64,000 nucleotides of DNA from Turritopsis dohrnii. Lineage: Eukaryota > Cnidaria > Hydrozoa > Anthoathecata > Oceaniidae. A program made the position numbers and the translations under genes. Of this stretch, positions 1 through 11,761 are shown in pieces (the first letter of the stretch is position 1; every line of letters begins with the position of its first letter). Where the stretch lies: positions 930,001 through 994,000 of the forward strand of contig BQMF02000029.1 in the NCBI GenBank assembly GCA_027922465.2. The letters are read 5' to 3'. The notes under the pieces were generated by a model. The model was not told where the DNA came from. It did not search any database and saw nothing but the letters and a program-made list of their open reading frames with translations.

Positions 1-639
1 AAACTTTTCAATTATTTTGACAAACTTAAACAAAATGTAAATGTAAATGTAAATGTGAATTTTCGAAACATTGAAATGTGAAACTATTATACTTTATCAG
101 TTCTTTTTATTTCCACTTTTCTTGTTGTTTATTGTCACCTAATTTCTTCACCCTGTATTAAGTTAATGTGCAGGCCTCTATATGCTCAGACCGCCCTGAT
201 ATCATCACAACAAGCTGCGCATAGCCGTCTAAAGCACAAATTAAATCTACCTCGTTCACTTTTCAAAATATTGGCATGTCTGCTTCAAAGATACGAATAG
301 GTAGGTAACCGTCATTTTTTCCTCGGCCGGACAGGGGTAATGCGAGGAGAGGGTGTAAGCGAAATATATTTGTTCACACCCAATCTCATGCAAACGCTAT
401 TACGAACGCCGTTGTTTTATATAAAACCTGCCGTTTTGGTCCAGTTGTTGAAAAGTTCATATTTTTGTTAATTTCTTCGGGTTCGAACATTTTCCCCTCA
501 AATTACTTGAACAAAAAAGAAATTATGTACCAGCGGATACAAAAAAACAAAAACAAAACAAAGTAACAATTTGCTGTCATTTTTTTAAAATTTGATACAA
601 ATATAAATTAAATGAGTTCTTCATGATTGACAGCATTAT
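1..639. other. Non-coding stretch, no feature recognised
   Basis: AT-rich sequence without a convincing reading frame. A short run of the hexamer ATGTAA lies near 35-60. A plus-strand reading frame at 623-844 only shadows the minus-strand LINE scrap. Confidence 0.5.
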
Positions 640-906
640 TTATTCCAAGATGCGAGAGACTAAACGAGTTGACGGTTTATATCGAAAAGATATCATCATT
701 AAATCAGATCTTAATTTTGGAAACAATAATCCGGTTTCCCGATTGTTGAAACAGCCTTCGTCATCAATATCTATGTTTTTATTGCTTCCAATCACTTTTT
801 CCGCTCTTCTTTTAATCGATTTGAACTTTCTCTGTTGGGTTTGAGTGAGTCGCAACTGTATGAACGTGCTGTATAGAAGGAGTGGAACGAAAGCTCTGTT
901 CGTCAC
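640..906 (-). pseudogene. LINE reverse transcriptase C-terminal scrap
   Basis: The minus-strand frame contains QLRLTQTQQ followed by SIKRRA, which closely matches KLQLTQTQQ and SIERRA in the larger LINE at 61070-62401. That region lies downstream of the RT catalytic domain in CR1/L2-like LINEs. Only about 85 residues survive and no catalytic motif is present. It is a fragment of the same LINE family in the same orientation. Confidence 0.55.
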
Positions 907-1831
907 TCGTCAATGTTGCGGACCGTATAAGTTATCTAGACAATGCATTTTTTGCATTATCTAGATTGCTTTGCAATCAACACTGGAGCGCAGAACATAA
1001 AAATCGTTTTACTTGTAAGATATCCTCATTCGTTCCCGAGACGTCTTTTCCGAAAAACAACTTGTGAGATTGGAGATGCAATGCAATGCATCTCTAATCC
1101 AGGAAAGAAAAGACTCCTCACCCTTATAATTAAAGCTCTATGCATTCCTGTTAAAGCAGTTTTACGTGTTCACTATTAACACTGGAGCTTTGAACAGAAA
1201 AGTCTACTTACTTGGAAAATCGAAAATACTTCAAAATATTCATAATAAATCCTTTGGCGATACCATATATATATAGGAATAATAAATTATGGATAGAGAA
1301 AAAAAACAGAAAGATTAAAATGACCGTCACAGTTCATGAAATCCACACCCAATCGTAAACAAAAGCCAAATTCGTAAGTCGTAAACGCGTCAAAATACGA
1401 ATTGTAAACAAATCTCTACCTTGCGATTTTCTTTGCACGAAGGTAAGATCGGATATCAATATAGAATTTGTTCTTCACCAACCCAGAACGTCATGATTTA
1501 AAGCCATCAGATTCATTTCTTCAATCGCGTAAATATTGTTTTTAGTTGTCTTCCCTAAGGGAAAAGTAATGATGCAGATCCATATTATAAGAAAAACAAA
1601 ACAAATAAAAAAAGTTCAAGAGCGTACTTACCCTAAAAAGATTATTAAATATTACTTTTGTTAATAACTTTGTTGTCTTGAAATTTCTTACCCTCGTATG
1701 TATCATTACCTGCTTTTCAAAATTGAAAATGAAAGCTTGCTGGCAAGCGAAGGTTGCTATCGTATTTTGATCTCGAGAACGAATGAAAACATCTAAAACG
1801 ATCAAATGCACTGCAAGGGTTGCTCCTTGTA

Positions 1832-2690
1832 TTTACCTAAAATAACGCGAGGTAAAAATAATTATTTTGACTGGCACGCGCAGAAAACTTTGTTAAAATA
1901 AATTACGAAGTTTTGAATATCCGAGCAAGCGTTGATAATTGGACGAAAATAAATTGAAAGTCATTCAAATAACATTCAATGTGTTTGCTGCTCATCTAAC
2001 TGATTCCGTCAACAACCAACTGTTGAACGCAAACAGCGACATACTGCAAATTCCAGCTGGCTGCACATCAAAGTGTCAGCCAATGGACGTTTGTATGAAC
2101 AAACCGTTTAAAGCAGTTTTAAGATGATGTTGGGTGGGCTACATTACCAGTGTTGTCGAACAATTTCCAAATTCAAGCAATGACCCCAACTTTAAAATAT
2201 CCATACCTACACGTTAGCAAATGGTGGATTGGGTGAAAGAAGCATTTGATCACATCGCCCAGAATGTCGACATGATTAAGCGGTCCTTTGAGGTTTGTGG
2301 AATTACCGTTTCGGATCCCCAAAAAGTTCGCAATGCAAACTTTTACAAGGAATGTATGAGGAATGCTTTGCGAAGCATTGAAAATGAAGTGGACAACGAC
2401 GATGACGATCCTTTTATCCTTGGTATTCAACCACTTGATTTGCAATGTAAGATAAATGTGATTTACGAAAGGAATTTCTTAAATTGTCTTTCTTCTTTTC
2501 TTTCTTCTTCTTTTTCAGCAAGAAAATACTTATTATTATTTTGCGACTACGCGAAATAATTAGATAAAAAAAATATTTACTCTGAATTTCGGCTACGCGT
2601 TAATAATTGGACGAAAATAAAATTACAAATTTTGCTGAAAATTGCCAGTGTGCGCTAATTAGATTACGCGTTATTTTAGGTGAATTACGG
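1832..2690 (+). mobile_element. pogo/Tigger-like DNA transposon, internally deleted
   Basis: The two ends form imperfect inverted repeats sharing ACCTAAAATAACGCG, followed by a second block near ACTGGCA. TA dinucleotides at 1830-1831 and 2691-2692 are the target duplication. The related Helitron near 59690 lacks the insertion and serves as an empty site, confirming the boundaries to within a few bases. The element is only 859 bp and keeps just the C-terminal part of a DDE transposase. Confidence 0.7.
1939..2445 (+). pseudogene. Tigger/Jerky-type DDE transposase, C-terminal fragment
   Basis: The frame reads ahLTDSVN, then IPAGCTSKCQPMDV and NKPFKAVLR. These match the C-terminal part of the DDE_1 (Tigger/CENP-B/Jerky) domain, where the motif is normally IPxGxTsxLQPLDV followed by NKPFK. 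The N-terminal DNA-binding domain and the first catalytic aspartates are missing. Two in-frame stops (TGA at 2125, TAG at 2215) break the frame, and a Ser/acidic-rich tail follows. The fragment is non-functional and lies within a TIR-bounded element with TA duplications. Confidence 0.75.
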
Positions 2691-2820
2691 TAATCGTGAA
2701 TTTGTCTTGCGTGGTCGAACTGACGCTATATGGCCATGATTAAGAAGATTTTGACCGTTAAAAAAACAAAAACATGCACTCTCTAAACTAAAAACTGTAT
2801 GCACACCGCTATAAATTATA

Positions 2821-3269
2821 TACACTTTCACTTTTCTGTCATCAATTCAAAGAGTGGTCATGGAATACATCTATCATTAACATCTTTGTCTTTTCATACT
2901 CAGGCAAGCTGGTATGTTTTCTTGTTTATCTTCCTTTTACTTTGCTTTGTTCACTCTTTATGTACTTATATTCAATAGTTGTATACTTATATTCTACTTT
3001 AAGGTTTGTCAAATTTTTCAGATAGTTTATTTATTTAAATTTCAGTTTGAACATATTCATACTGTTACAAACACTTGTGTCATCCATGACCCTTGACCCC
3101 ATAGTCACTCCTGTTAAAACAGTACACCAATAGAGAATTCAAAAGTTAATGGCAAAGAGAAGTTAGGTTTGCGCTAAAGTTGAATTGCAATTAAGAAAAA
3201 AAAAACAAAAAGAACTGTAAAAGAAGAGATCTAAAAGTAAGCCGATGCAAGGTATAATAAGGTGTTGAA
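2821..3269. other. Non-coding stretch, no feature recognised
   Basis: T-rich sequence with only a low-complexity hydrophobic reading frame at 2914-3096. I see no domain or repeat structure. Confidence 0.4.
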
Positions 3270-4548
3270 TCAGATACTAAATGCAGGTATGAAACTAAGT
3301 ACCACTGATGTTTCTGCAAATGCAAGGTCAAGTTGATATCGTTTGACTAAACGAGAAAATGTTTTATAATTCTTTTCTGACTTTAGATTAACTGGTAGGT
3401 CATCAAAACTTTTACTAATTGAGCCCTTGAATGTTTTTGTGTCCATATTTGATGGCAGTGTATACTCGTTAATACTACGAAGTCTTGCGTCTCTAGGTTT
3501 GAAAGTCAGCTTAAGATATTCTGGGAAAGTTTCATTGTAAATTGCCTTATGCACTAATTTTAATTGGTAATAGTTAATTCGTTCGATCGTTGGTATCCAG
3601 AGAAGATTTGTAACATCCGAAGTACTAGAATATCTTTGCATAACGATCGAAGCAGCTGATCTCATAGCTTTTTGTAAACGATTAATTTAAATTTGGTTAG
3701 CATTTGTAAGTAGTGGTAGAGCATAATATACTTTGGATAATACCAGTGTTTCAACTAGTTGCTTTTTTCTGTTGTAGTTAGCATATCGCTTTGATTTACG
3801 CAGCACAGTTTAGCACAGCATGATTTCACAACTCCATTTATATGAGTCTTCCAAGATCAGTTCTCATCAAAATTAACACCTAATACTTTCCAGTTTCTTA
3901 CTCTTTCGATGGATCCACTATCTACGACAATTTTATATGCATTAATGTCTGAAAGATTATGAAGGGTGTATATTATTCTTGTTGCAAATAACATCGATTT
4001 AGTTTTATCAAGATTGAAAATCATATTTTTGCTTTTGGCGTACTGCAACATATCTTGCATAACTTTTTCCAACTTTGAGATATTTTGATTTAATTGCGAA
4101 GGTTGGAAATGTTCGTAACAGGTAGTGTCATCAGCATATTGACAGATATTAGTTTCAATCACGTTTTACATGTCTTATACGTATAAATTAAAAAGAATTA
4201 GAGCCAACACAGAGCCTTGTGGATCACCAAATCTACTAGCTTTCTTTGTGAAGATTTCCCATTCACTTGAACAAACTGTGGTCTTTGACACTAATAACTA
4301 CAAATAAACTTAAATGAGCATTTATCAAAACCAAGGTTGATCAGGTTTTGTAGTATAGTTGATTACTCAACTACTGTATCGAATGCCTTTGAGTGGTCAG
4401 GAAATATGGCCATGGTGATTTCTCCCGGTTTATTGCTTTAATTATATCATCGCGTAGTTTCAGTAGTATTGCTGTTGTAGAGTGAGATTTTCGAAACCCA
4501 GACATGGATTCCTTTAAGATTTTTTCTTTTTCGATGTAGTCACATAAT
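3270..4548 (-). pseudogene. LINE reverse transcriptase remnant (3' half of an interrupted LINE)
   Basis: Read on the minus strand, this begins LCDYIEKEKIL, then SGFRKSHSTT, as in RT domain blocks 1-2 of CR1/L2-type LINEs. Next come a degraded FDHSKAFD-like block, the catalytic YADD motif at about 4130, and a typical LINE C-terminal region (3270-3665) rich in aromatic and charged residues. Stops and frameshifts separate the blocks. The upstream endonuclease half lies at 23785-24310. The two halves rejoin in frame (NQLC followed by DYIEKEK) if the 4549-23784 element and one target copy are removed. Confidence 0.8.
4542..4548. repeat. Left target-site duplication ACATAAT
   Basis: These seven bases are identical to 23785-23791 and directly abut the left terminal inverted repeat, which starts CAAC. 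In the LINE they encode part of the Gln-Leu-Cys in the RT. Confidence 0.85.
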
Positions 4549-4624
4549 CAACCCATCATCGCGAAAAAAACTATGATAATCATACTTCGTAAATTTTGGA
4601 AAATACTATGATAATCATACTTCT
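4549..4624 (+). repeat. Left terminal inverted repeat with paired palindromic 18-mers
   Basis: It matches the reverse complement of 23709-23784 with about nine mismatches and one indel. It contains two direct copies of ACTATGATAATCATACTT at 4570-4587 and 4605-4622, 35 bp apart. Each copy has the near-palindrome TATGATAATCATA at its core. Paired palindromic repeats at both tips are plausible transposase binding sites, which is inference. Confidence 0.85.
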
Positions 4625-5322
4625 GCGTGTCCCGCCGAGGCCTGGATATACATATTGCCGGCAACGACGAGCCCTTCTTATGTGGCAATTTATTGGTACA
4701 AATGGCCCGGATACCGTCAGTTTGATATAACTATGAAGGCATCAAGCTGCCTTGCTGGCCATTGAGGTATCCTCTCCTCTGACTTGATCTTGTGGATTCA
4801 GCTAGCTAGATAAGCAACATTACATCATGAACAGTGACGTGCGAAATAAAGTAGGAGGCTCTTCAACTTATAGTAAAGGTGAGTTGTATCATTATGCGCC
4901 AGTATGGTGCTAGAGTCGGAAGCTAGAAATAGAAATAGACTATACAACAAATTCTACCTGTAGACGCAGACCAGCTTCTCGTTCTATTGCTCTTTAACGC
5001 ACACACAATGTGATCCCTGATGACAAATATAGATGAATTCCTTCAAAAGTTTATGGCCAGGGCCCAAAAGCCTAATCTAAAATGTTTACGGTGTCAAGTC
5101 AAGTGCATATCAGATTTCTCTCCATGCAACCTGTTGAAAAATATTTTTCTTTTGTCCTTCTATACTTTTACTTTTCGGACTCAATATGTCAGATTTTGGG
5201 AAGTGAGAATAGGACTTTAACACCAGATATTTGTGACATTCACATATATGTGCGTGCCTAGATTTTCGTGGGAATATGTGAACAGTATATATATATATAT
5301 ATTTTTTTTTTTTGTCAATTAG
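4625..5322. other. Presumed 5' region of the transposase gene
   Basis: This 700-bp stretch lies between the left inverted repeat and the first recognisable exon. It should hold the promoter and the true first exon of the KDZ gene, but I find no convincing start exon. An AT dinucleotide run lies at 5286-5301, just before the first acceptor. Confidence 0.35.
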
Positions 5323-5514
5323 CACATGGACTGCTAAAGACGATGCTTAAACCGCATTCACGGTTGCAAAGAAAAGCTAGTTTTTATGAATTTGCACGAA
5401 GTTCGACAACAGGTAGAAGAATATTGAAAGACAGTGTTCCAACAAAGCGCAAGTATAAAAAGAAATTGAAACCAAGGAGCAGACCCACCGGAGTTTATTT
5501 TCCATTGGAATAAG
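5323..5514 (+). other. First recognised exon of the KDZ gene (basic N-terminal segment)
   Basis: It starts after the acceptor TTAG at 5319-5322 and ends at the donor GTATAT. An ATG lies at 5343. The peptide is strongly basic (KRKYKKKLKPRSRP), as expected of a nuclear localisation or DNA-contact segment. An in-frame TAA falls exactly before the donor, so translation would end here in this copy. The LLKTMLKP motif recurs as LLKTMVKP in the next exon, suggesting an internal duplication of a basic module. Exit phase 1 matches the entry phase of the next exon. Confidence 0.5.
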
Positions 5515-5609
5515 GTATATAAATAATTGCATTCCAATTGAGTGATACCACTTGTATCTGAATCAATGTTTTTGAATTATCAGTCTCAAACACATCTAAC
5601 TAATTTCAG

Positions 5610-6131
5610 CCTCAATCACATCTAACACTGTAATGAGTGAAGGTGAAGGTCTGAGTGTTATGGAACAACACAATGATGCTGAAATCAGTGATGAAAACTG
5701 TGACGGTGTCAGTAATGAAATTTGCGATAATGTTAGTGATGAAAAAGGAAGGAAGGAAGATGCATTTTTGAGGAGCAATGAACTTTTAAAAACCATGGTG
5801 AAACCTGTTTTGAAAAGGAGGAAAAAGTATAGAACGAAATCTTGATTTGAACGTAGAAAGTCGAATCAAAATCAATGGCGGAGAAATAGATCCATGGTTT
5901 GGGATGCGCTATTGGCTTTTGAAGAACTCAGTGAAATTTGTTCTATGTGCCAGGAGAGAAATGCAATAATCAGATGTGATGATTGTTACAATAGTGCCCT
6001 CTGTTTTGTTTGTGATAAAAATGTGCATGTAACTTATCCCTTGCACGACCGATGTGTTTTCATGGGTGGAATACAACAACGTTTAAACCCTCTAGAAGCA
6101 ATAAACGAATCGATGGAAATTGAACTTGCAG
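5610..6131 (+). other. KDZ exon with acidic leader and cysteine-cluster zinc region
   Basis: This phase-1 exon opens with an Asp/Glu-rich stretch with repeated ENCD/EICD/NVSDE elements. A basic segment and a Cys/His cluster (C-x2-C-x7-C-x2-C, then C-x2-C...H) follow. KDZ transposases usually carry such CxC clusters ahead of the catalytic domain. A single TGA at 5843-5845 interrupts an otherwise continuous frame, and downstream ATG 5894 is in the same frame. Confidence 0.65.
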
Positions 6132-6958
6132 GTATGTATTAGCTATATTTGTATGTATAAGTTTTCTTTGACTCATTTTATGTTCTTATTAAGCGATTTA
6201 TATATTTATTCTAATAGTGAAATCTGTTAAGCTCAAATGTTTTGCTTGTAAACATTGTAATGGAAGAAACATAACACAGAGATTTACTGAAGATATGTGC
6301 ATGGTAGTGACATTAAAAGGTTCGTATACTTGTTCCATAATACATTCGAACTTTGTCAGTATTAACCTTCTTGTCTTTTATTATAGTTTATATATACTCA
6401 CCTCTTGTATGTTCTATTTGTAAAAAGAGAATTTTTGCTGTTTCTTAATTTCTTTTTTTATTTTAGTCTTACTAGTTCCTTAATTTTCAAACTATTCTTC
6501 AGCCTCAAGTTCCTTACAAAGGTGTTCTTGAAAAAACATGTAATGAAAATGAAACAAGGGATTTCCTGACTTATTATGATTACTGTTGTACGCATTCACA
6601 TCATTTAGGACGTTATGATATATTCAAATACAAGATTATTTGTGAAGATTGTGGTGGCGCTACTGACCCATTCGAAGTTTGTTTGGTCCTTGGGACTGGA
6701 TTTTGGCCTGGCACTCCTTGTTCCATCAATTACCTGATCAAGGAGGAAGTATTCATACTTTGGGATGCATTTCGTAGCAGAATGCCTGGTAGCTCTATGA
6801 GATCTTTTCTGGCATCATTATGTGATATTGGTGGCTTTTACGGAAGGGTAGATTCATTCTTAACATTTACTTATATATTTTACTTTTTACATTTACTACT
6901 TATAGTTATATTTTTACATTATTTACTTATTTTATTTGTATGTATGTATATATTTTAG

Positions 6959-8090
6959 ACAAACATGATAAACGTCACAACATTTTCATCAGCCTTCAAA
7001 GAATGGAAATATTGGAAACACGAGAAAGATTCAATTCAACGGATGAACTGGCTTGAATGTCCTCCATGCACAATAAAGCAACACAGCTGCCATGTAGATG
7101 GCAATTGTAAATTGTATAGATATTCTTCTTCTGGAAAGTAAGTGTGTCAAATTTTGAGCCTTGTTGCCATTCGATAATTTAACCACATCTAATTTTGTTT
7201 TGTACTATTTTCGATGTGGTGTGATAATTATTTTTTTTTACGAAAAAAGGCGAAAAAGACCATCATATTATGGTGAATTACTGTTTGGATCAAATGAAAA
7301 AGTTGAAGCTTATTTAAAGCAATTATATGGAAATTGGTCATTTGTGAACAAGGTTTCTACTGCATTTTCGTTTATTTTATCATTTCCTCTGTTTTAAAAT
7401 TTCCGTAAGAGGTTTCAGTACTATTTGATTGGAGCATATTTCACCTATGTTCTCACGGAATACCAAACGTGCTACGTGCTACTCTGTGGGCTCATCTGAA
7501 TATCTATTTTCACCTTCCTGAATATCTACTTGTTATTATTTATTGTAAGGGTGACAGTCATTGTGGAGGAAGATGGTCTGCAGCAAGAAATGTTAAACAG
7601 AAAGCAAAATCATTGGACGAATCAGGAATTGAAGTTGCTACATGCAGACATAGAATTGGACAAAGGGCTGTAAACATGTTTCAAGGAGAGCTGTTCGGAT
7701 ATCCACTGTTCTTAATGAAAGAATTTATGATTCCTTCTCAAGTTTCCTTCTGTTTTGCTGATGTCATGTGCAAGCTCTGGAAATTTATATGCAAACATTC
7801 ACCTGATATTGCAAATTCAATTAAACCAGCTTTATCTGTCATGCATGCAAAAGGACACGCATATGACTGTCAAGTAAGCATTTTCATTCCCAATCCAAAT
7901 CTCAATTATTCAAAGTACCTGGAGTATTGTTCAAGTTGTCAGATTGCAATCTTGCATGTTGTTTATTTAAAGGTACTGTGGAGTGGCCAATGGTTAGAAG
8001 GAACTAGAAAATCTACAGGAGAGGAAACAGAACAACTATTTAGTTATTTATCTCGGTATGGAACAACTACGAAACATCAAACTCCAGAAA
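6959..8090 (+). CDS. KDZ transposase catalytic core (four exons, intact frame)
   Basis: Exons 6959-7137, 7250-7352, 7550-7873 and 7973-8090 join with compatible phases (0/2, 2/0, 0/0, 0/1) and contain no stop. The first exon ends with CPPC...HVDGNCKLYRY, the KDZ signature with the first catalytic Asp. The third has CGGRW, a LDESGI...CRHR block, then FCFADVMCKLW with the second Asp, and VMHAKGHAYDCQ. The fourth has STGEETEQLFSYLS with the presumed catalytic Glu. All three acidic residues survive, so the fold was functional recently. The inserted His/Cys residues around the core match the family pattern. Confidence 0.85.
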
Positions 8091-8327
8091 GTTAGTATAT
8101 TTCATTTGATTTTCCATTCATTTGCTTTTTATACTCTTTTGAATAATTCTTTGTGTCAAGTAAACACAAACACCTGAAAGTCATCAGTATAGCTAATGTG
8201 AATGTGCTCTTCTTTATCAACCCGCTAATATGCATTACATTATACAAAATATATATTCGTATGTACAACCAAGAGTAGTGAACAATAATACCAGTGTTTA
8301 ATGTTAGACAGTTTTTTATTTTATTAG

Positions 8328-9829
8328 ATCGTGAAAAACAATCACTGAAATGGTTCAGGCATGGAACAAACGCAAAATTACTAACATTATTGTTGATTTA
8401 AAGAAGCGTTATGAAAAGGTTACTGTCAAGACTTATTCAAACGAGTCTACTTAACTGTTAAAATCAGGTCTTGTTTAAACAGAATTTCACAGCCTATATT
8501 CACAGATATTTTACTACATTCAATTTCAGAATGAGAAGGATATAAAAAGTTCTATTCAAGTTCTACAGAAGCTCGAAAGAGAAACTAAATTGCAGATCCA
8601 AGAAAATGCAGCTGACTGGATACAAGAAATAAAAAACACTGCAAAAGGTATACTAGCTACAGAATTTTTAACAAATAATTTCCTTAACAAAGTACGGTAT
8701 TTCAAGCACTTCAAGAACTTTTTTTGAAATGATTGTAGGTATTAGACTTTCCAAACCCAGTAGAGTGTTAACAAATGCAGAAAAGGCCATCTTACTCCTA
8801 AACGATATCGACATACCAAGTAGAGTTGAATTGTTATCAGGAAAGTATTTTCCAAAACACCTCAAAAAGTCTTCATATTACTCGCTTTTGGATTTTGACA
8901 AAGTAGACAAGAGGAAAGAGTTTGAAAGGCTTGACAAGATTGTCAATTTATCAGCACACGTGGTTGACGATTCCTACGAAAAACTTAAAGATCTTGTTTT
9001 GAAACCGTTACTGCACAAAGAAATTGAAAAAATGTTCATGGAGAAAGTGGTGTGGGCAACTAATATAAAAAAAACAGCTGGTATGTATACACTGTATTAA
9101 GATAAAAGCAGTGTCTTATTAACATTTTTCAAATAAAATAATTATTTTTATATTGAAGTCTCTTCAATATAACATGCTGTCTGTCTACTCTGATATAGTT
9201 GAATCAAGGCAAAAGTTCCAGATAGCATTGAATAGAATGTAAACTTGAACTAAACACAGAATTCATACATTTCTTTACTGTAGTTTTTCTTCTGAAAAAT
9301 TATTAAATGAAGCAAAGACGGAAAAAGTGCTTAAATTGCCACTTAAATCTTGTATTGACTTTTCTGAGATGTATATTATTGTTTCAATCAGATACCAGTA
9401 AAAGACGTCATATTCTGAGGGGAAAACAGGCAGTTGTGAATAGTAAGTTCAAAGACATGTTGAACGAATATGCAGATTTATACAGTAATGTGGATCGACA
9501 AAAATTTTTTGAATCATGTGAGAAAGGTTCGTTTCCTTGGCTGGTAAATGATACAAACGTTTCCTCTGAAACAGGTCAGTACAGCTCTTTATTTAAGTAA
9601 TCATCACTCGCATTTCCTTTGATATATGTTATTGTTTAAAAAGAAAGTTCATACCGTCAAAAAAATCAATTCTTTTCCATAGCTGTTGATCGACGAATGT
9701 GTGTAGAAGCTTATCTTGACCATTCCCATCTGCGCGAAGAAAAAGAAATTCTTTTAAAAGAAATGCAAAGTTGTTTGGATTATTATTGTTCAAAAGTCAA
9801 GTCACTGGAAGAGGATTATAAGAGACATA
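8328..9829 (+). other. KDZ post-catalytic helical region (five exons)
   Basis: Exon 8328-8418 reads REKQSLK and, one frame over, WNKRKITNII, a typical KDZ post-catalytic segment. A single missing base near 8347-8352 explains the switch. Exons 8530-8647, 8739-9080, 9392-9574 and 9683-9829 are open, charged, and probably helical or coiled. They carry matching phases (0/1, then 1/1 throughout). Confidence 0.65.
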
Positions 9830-9928
9830 GTAAGTGTTCTACCTCATCCATTTCATTGTAACGAGACACTGCTATCAATCTGATGTTAGTCTAATTTTCT
9901 CATTTATTTTTGCGTTTATTATAAAATA

Positions 9929-11592
9929 CTAGCCGCCAAGGCGGCGTCGCTTGCCACCCATGTCCACCTTCAGTATGCGTTGGGTTCACGAAAAATAAAA
10001 TTAAGGATTTACCAATAATAAGTGTGCCCATGTTGCAGAGCTCGAAAAACTGATCAAAAAAATGTATGGGATCCTTTTCCTATGGTCAACCGTTAGAGAG
10101 ATATCTTCGTTCAAACATTTTGATGACGTCACAGACCCGTCCCCCAAAAAATTTGGCCTAAATTTGAGTTCACCGAAAATAAAATTAAGGAATTTGCAAT
10201 GATAAGTGTGCCCATGTTGTAGAGCTTGAAAAACTGATCAAACAAATGTATGGGATCGTTTTCCTACGATCAATCGTTTCGGAGATATCGTCGATCAAAA
10301 TTTTGATGACGTCATAGACCCATCCCCCCAAAAAATTAGACCCAAATTTTTCGTCACTCTATCGCCTGTATCGCGGACCCCAAAAAACGTCAGTTATCCA
10401 TATTGGTTACGGAGATAATTTTCCCTAAACGTCACATTCGATTAGGGTCTCAATACAATGGTTTCACACTGACGTCGCACAAAATAAAATAAAATAATCA
10501 CTCTCACAACTCAATCTACCATTTTGCGTGACTTACAAACAAACAAACGCACAAACAAACAAACAAACAAACAGAGAATCGGCTATTAATATATAGACTA
10601 GCCGCCAAGGCGGCGTCGCTCGCCGCCCATGTTCAGCATGCGTTGACTTCACGAAAAAAAAATTAAGGAATTGGCAACCAAAAGTGTTCCCATGTTGTAG
10701 AGCTCGAAAAACTGATCAAAAAAATGTATTGGATCGTTCAGTTACGACCAACCGTTACATAGATATCGTTGATCAAAAATTTTGATGACGTCACATGTCC
10801 GTCCCCCCAAAAAATTAGACCCAAATTTTTTGTCACCCCATCGCCTGTATCGCAGACCCCAAAAAACGTCAGTTATCCCTATTGATTACCGAGAAAATTT
10901 TCCCTAAACGTCGCATTTCGATTAGAGTCTCAATACAATGGTTTCACACTGACGTCGCGCACAAGAAGAGAAATAATTTATGTGTAATCTTACATTGCTG
11001 ACTCTTTTTCGCATTTCACATCTACCATTTTGCGTGACTTACAAACAAACAAACAGACAGACAGACAGAGAATCGGCTATTAATATATAGACTAGCCGCC
11101 AAGGCGGCGTCGTTCGCCGCCCATGTTCAGCATGCGTTGATTTCTCGAAAAATAAGATTAAGGAATTGGCAACCGAAAGTGTTCCCATGTTGTGGAGCTC
11201 GAAAAACTGATCAAAAAAATGTATGGGATCGTTCCGCTACGATCAACCGTTACAGAGATATCATTGTTCAAAGATTTTGATGACGTCACAGACCCCTCCC
11301 CAAAAAAATTAGACCCAAATTTTTTGTCAGCCCATCGCCTGTATCGCGGACCCCAAAAAACGTCAGTTATCCATATTGGTTACGGAGATAATTTTCCCTA
11401 AACGTCACATTCGATTAGGGTCTCAATACAATGGTTTCACACTGACGTCGCGCACAAGAAGAGAAATAATTTATGTGTGATCTTACATTGCTGACTCTCT
11501 TTCGCAGTTCACATCTACCATTTTGCGTGACTTACAAACAAACAAACAAACAGACAGACAGACAGACAGAGAATCGGCTATTAATATATAGA
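9929..11592 (-). mobile_element. Tandem triplet of non-autonomous Helitrons
   Basis: Three head-to-tail minus-strand copies lie at 9929-10597, 10598-11091 and 11092-11592. On the minus strand each starts TCTATATATTAATAGCC and ends with the hairpin CCGCCTTGGCGG directly followed by CTAG. At both internal junctions the CTAG of one copy abuts the TC of the next with no spacer. The outer flanks are A on the 5' side and T on the 3' side, the Helitron A-to-T insertion rule. Each copy has an (AAAC)n(AGAC)n microsatellite near the 5' end. The first copy contains an extra internal duplication of about 175 bp. The array lies in the intron between KDZ exons 13 and 14. Confidence 0.9.
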
Positions 11593-11761
11593 TTAACTCT
11601 TATCTGTCTTTAGTTGCGGATGTGGTATCTAGCTGTGATGAACAAGGTGATAATTCTCAAGATGTCGAAAACAGTACTTTTTCCATGGTCAGTCGAATAT
11701 TTTCTTTTCCATGCGTAGTTTCATATTGAGGATTTGTCTAACACTTCATTGTTTTTATTAG

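Larger units (their letters stand above)
960..2820 (-). mobile_element. Degraded non-autonomous Helitron, split by a pogo insertion
   Basis: The sequence from about 960 to 1830 and from 2691 to 2820 aligns by eye, in the same order, with the complete Helitron at 58643-59828. Shared blocks include the GCAATCAACACTGGAGCGC stretch, the AGAAAGATTAAAATG stretch, and the 5' region around TCTCTAAACTAAAAACT. The CTAG end is not recognisable on the left, and the TC end near 2810-2820 is mutated, so this copy is truncated. The pogo/Tigger element at 1832-2690 sits inside it. Confidence 0.6.

Noticed and set aside
11192..11401. Plus-strand ORF of 69 residues
   Set aside because: It is the antisense of a Helitron copy and recurs with breaks in each repeat.
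9929..11592. Interpreting the CCGCCAAGGCGG repeats as a CRISPR or SINE array
   Set aside because: Unit length near 500 bp, TC/CTAG ends, a terminal hairpin and A/T flanks fit Helitrons; there are no spacers and no RNA polymerase III promoter.
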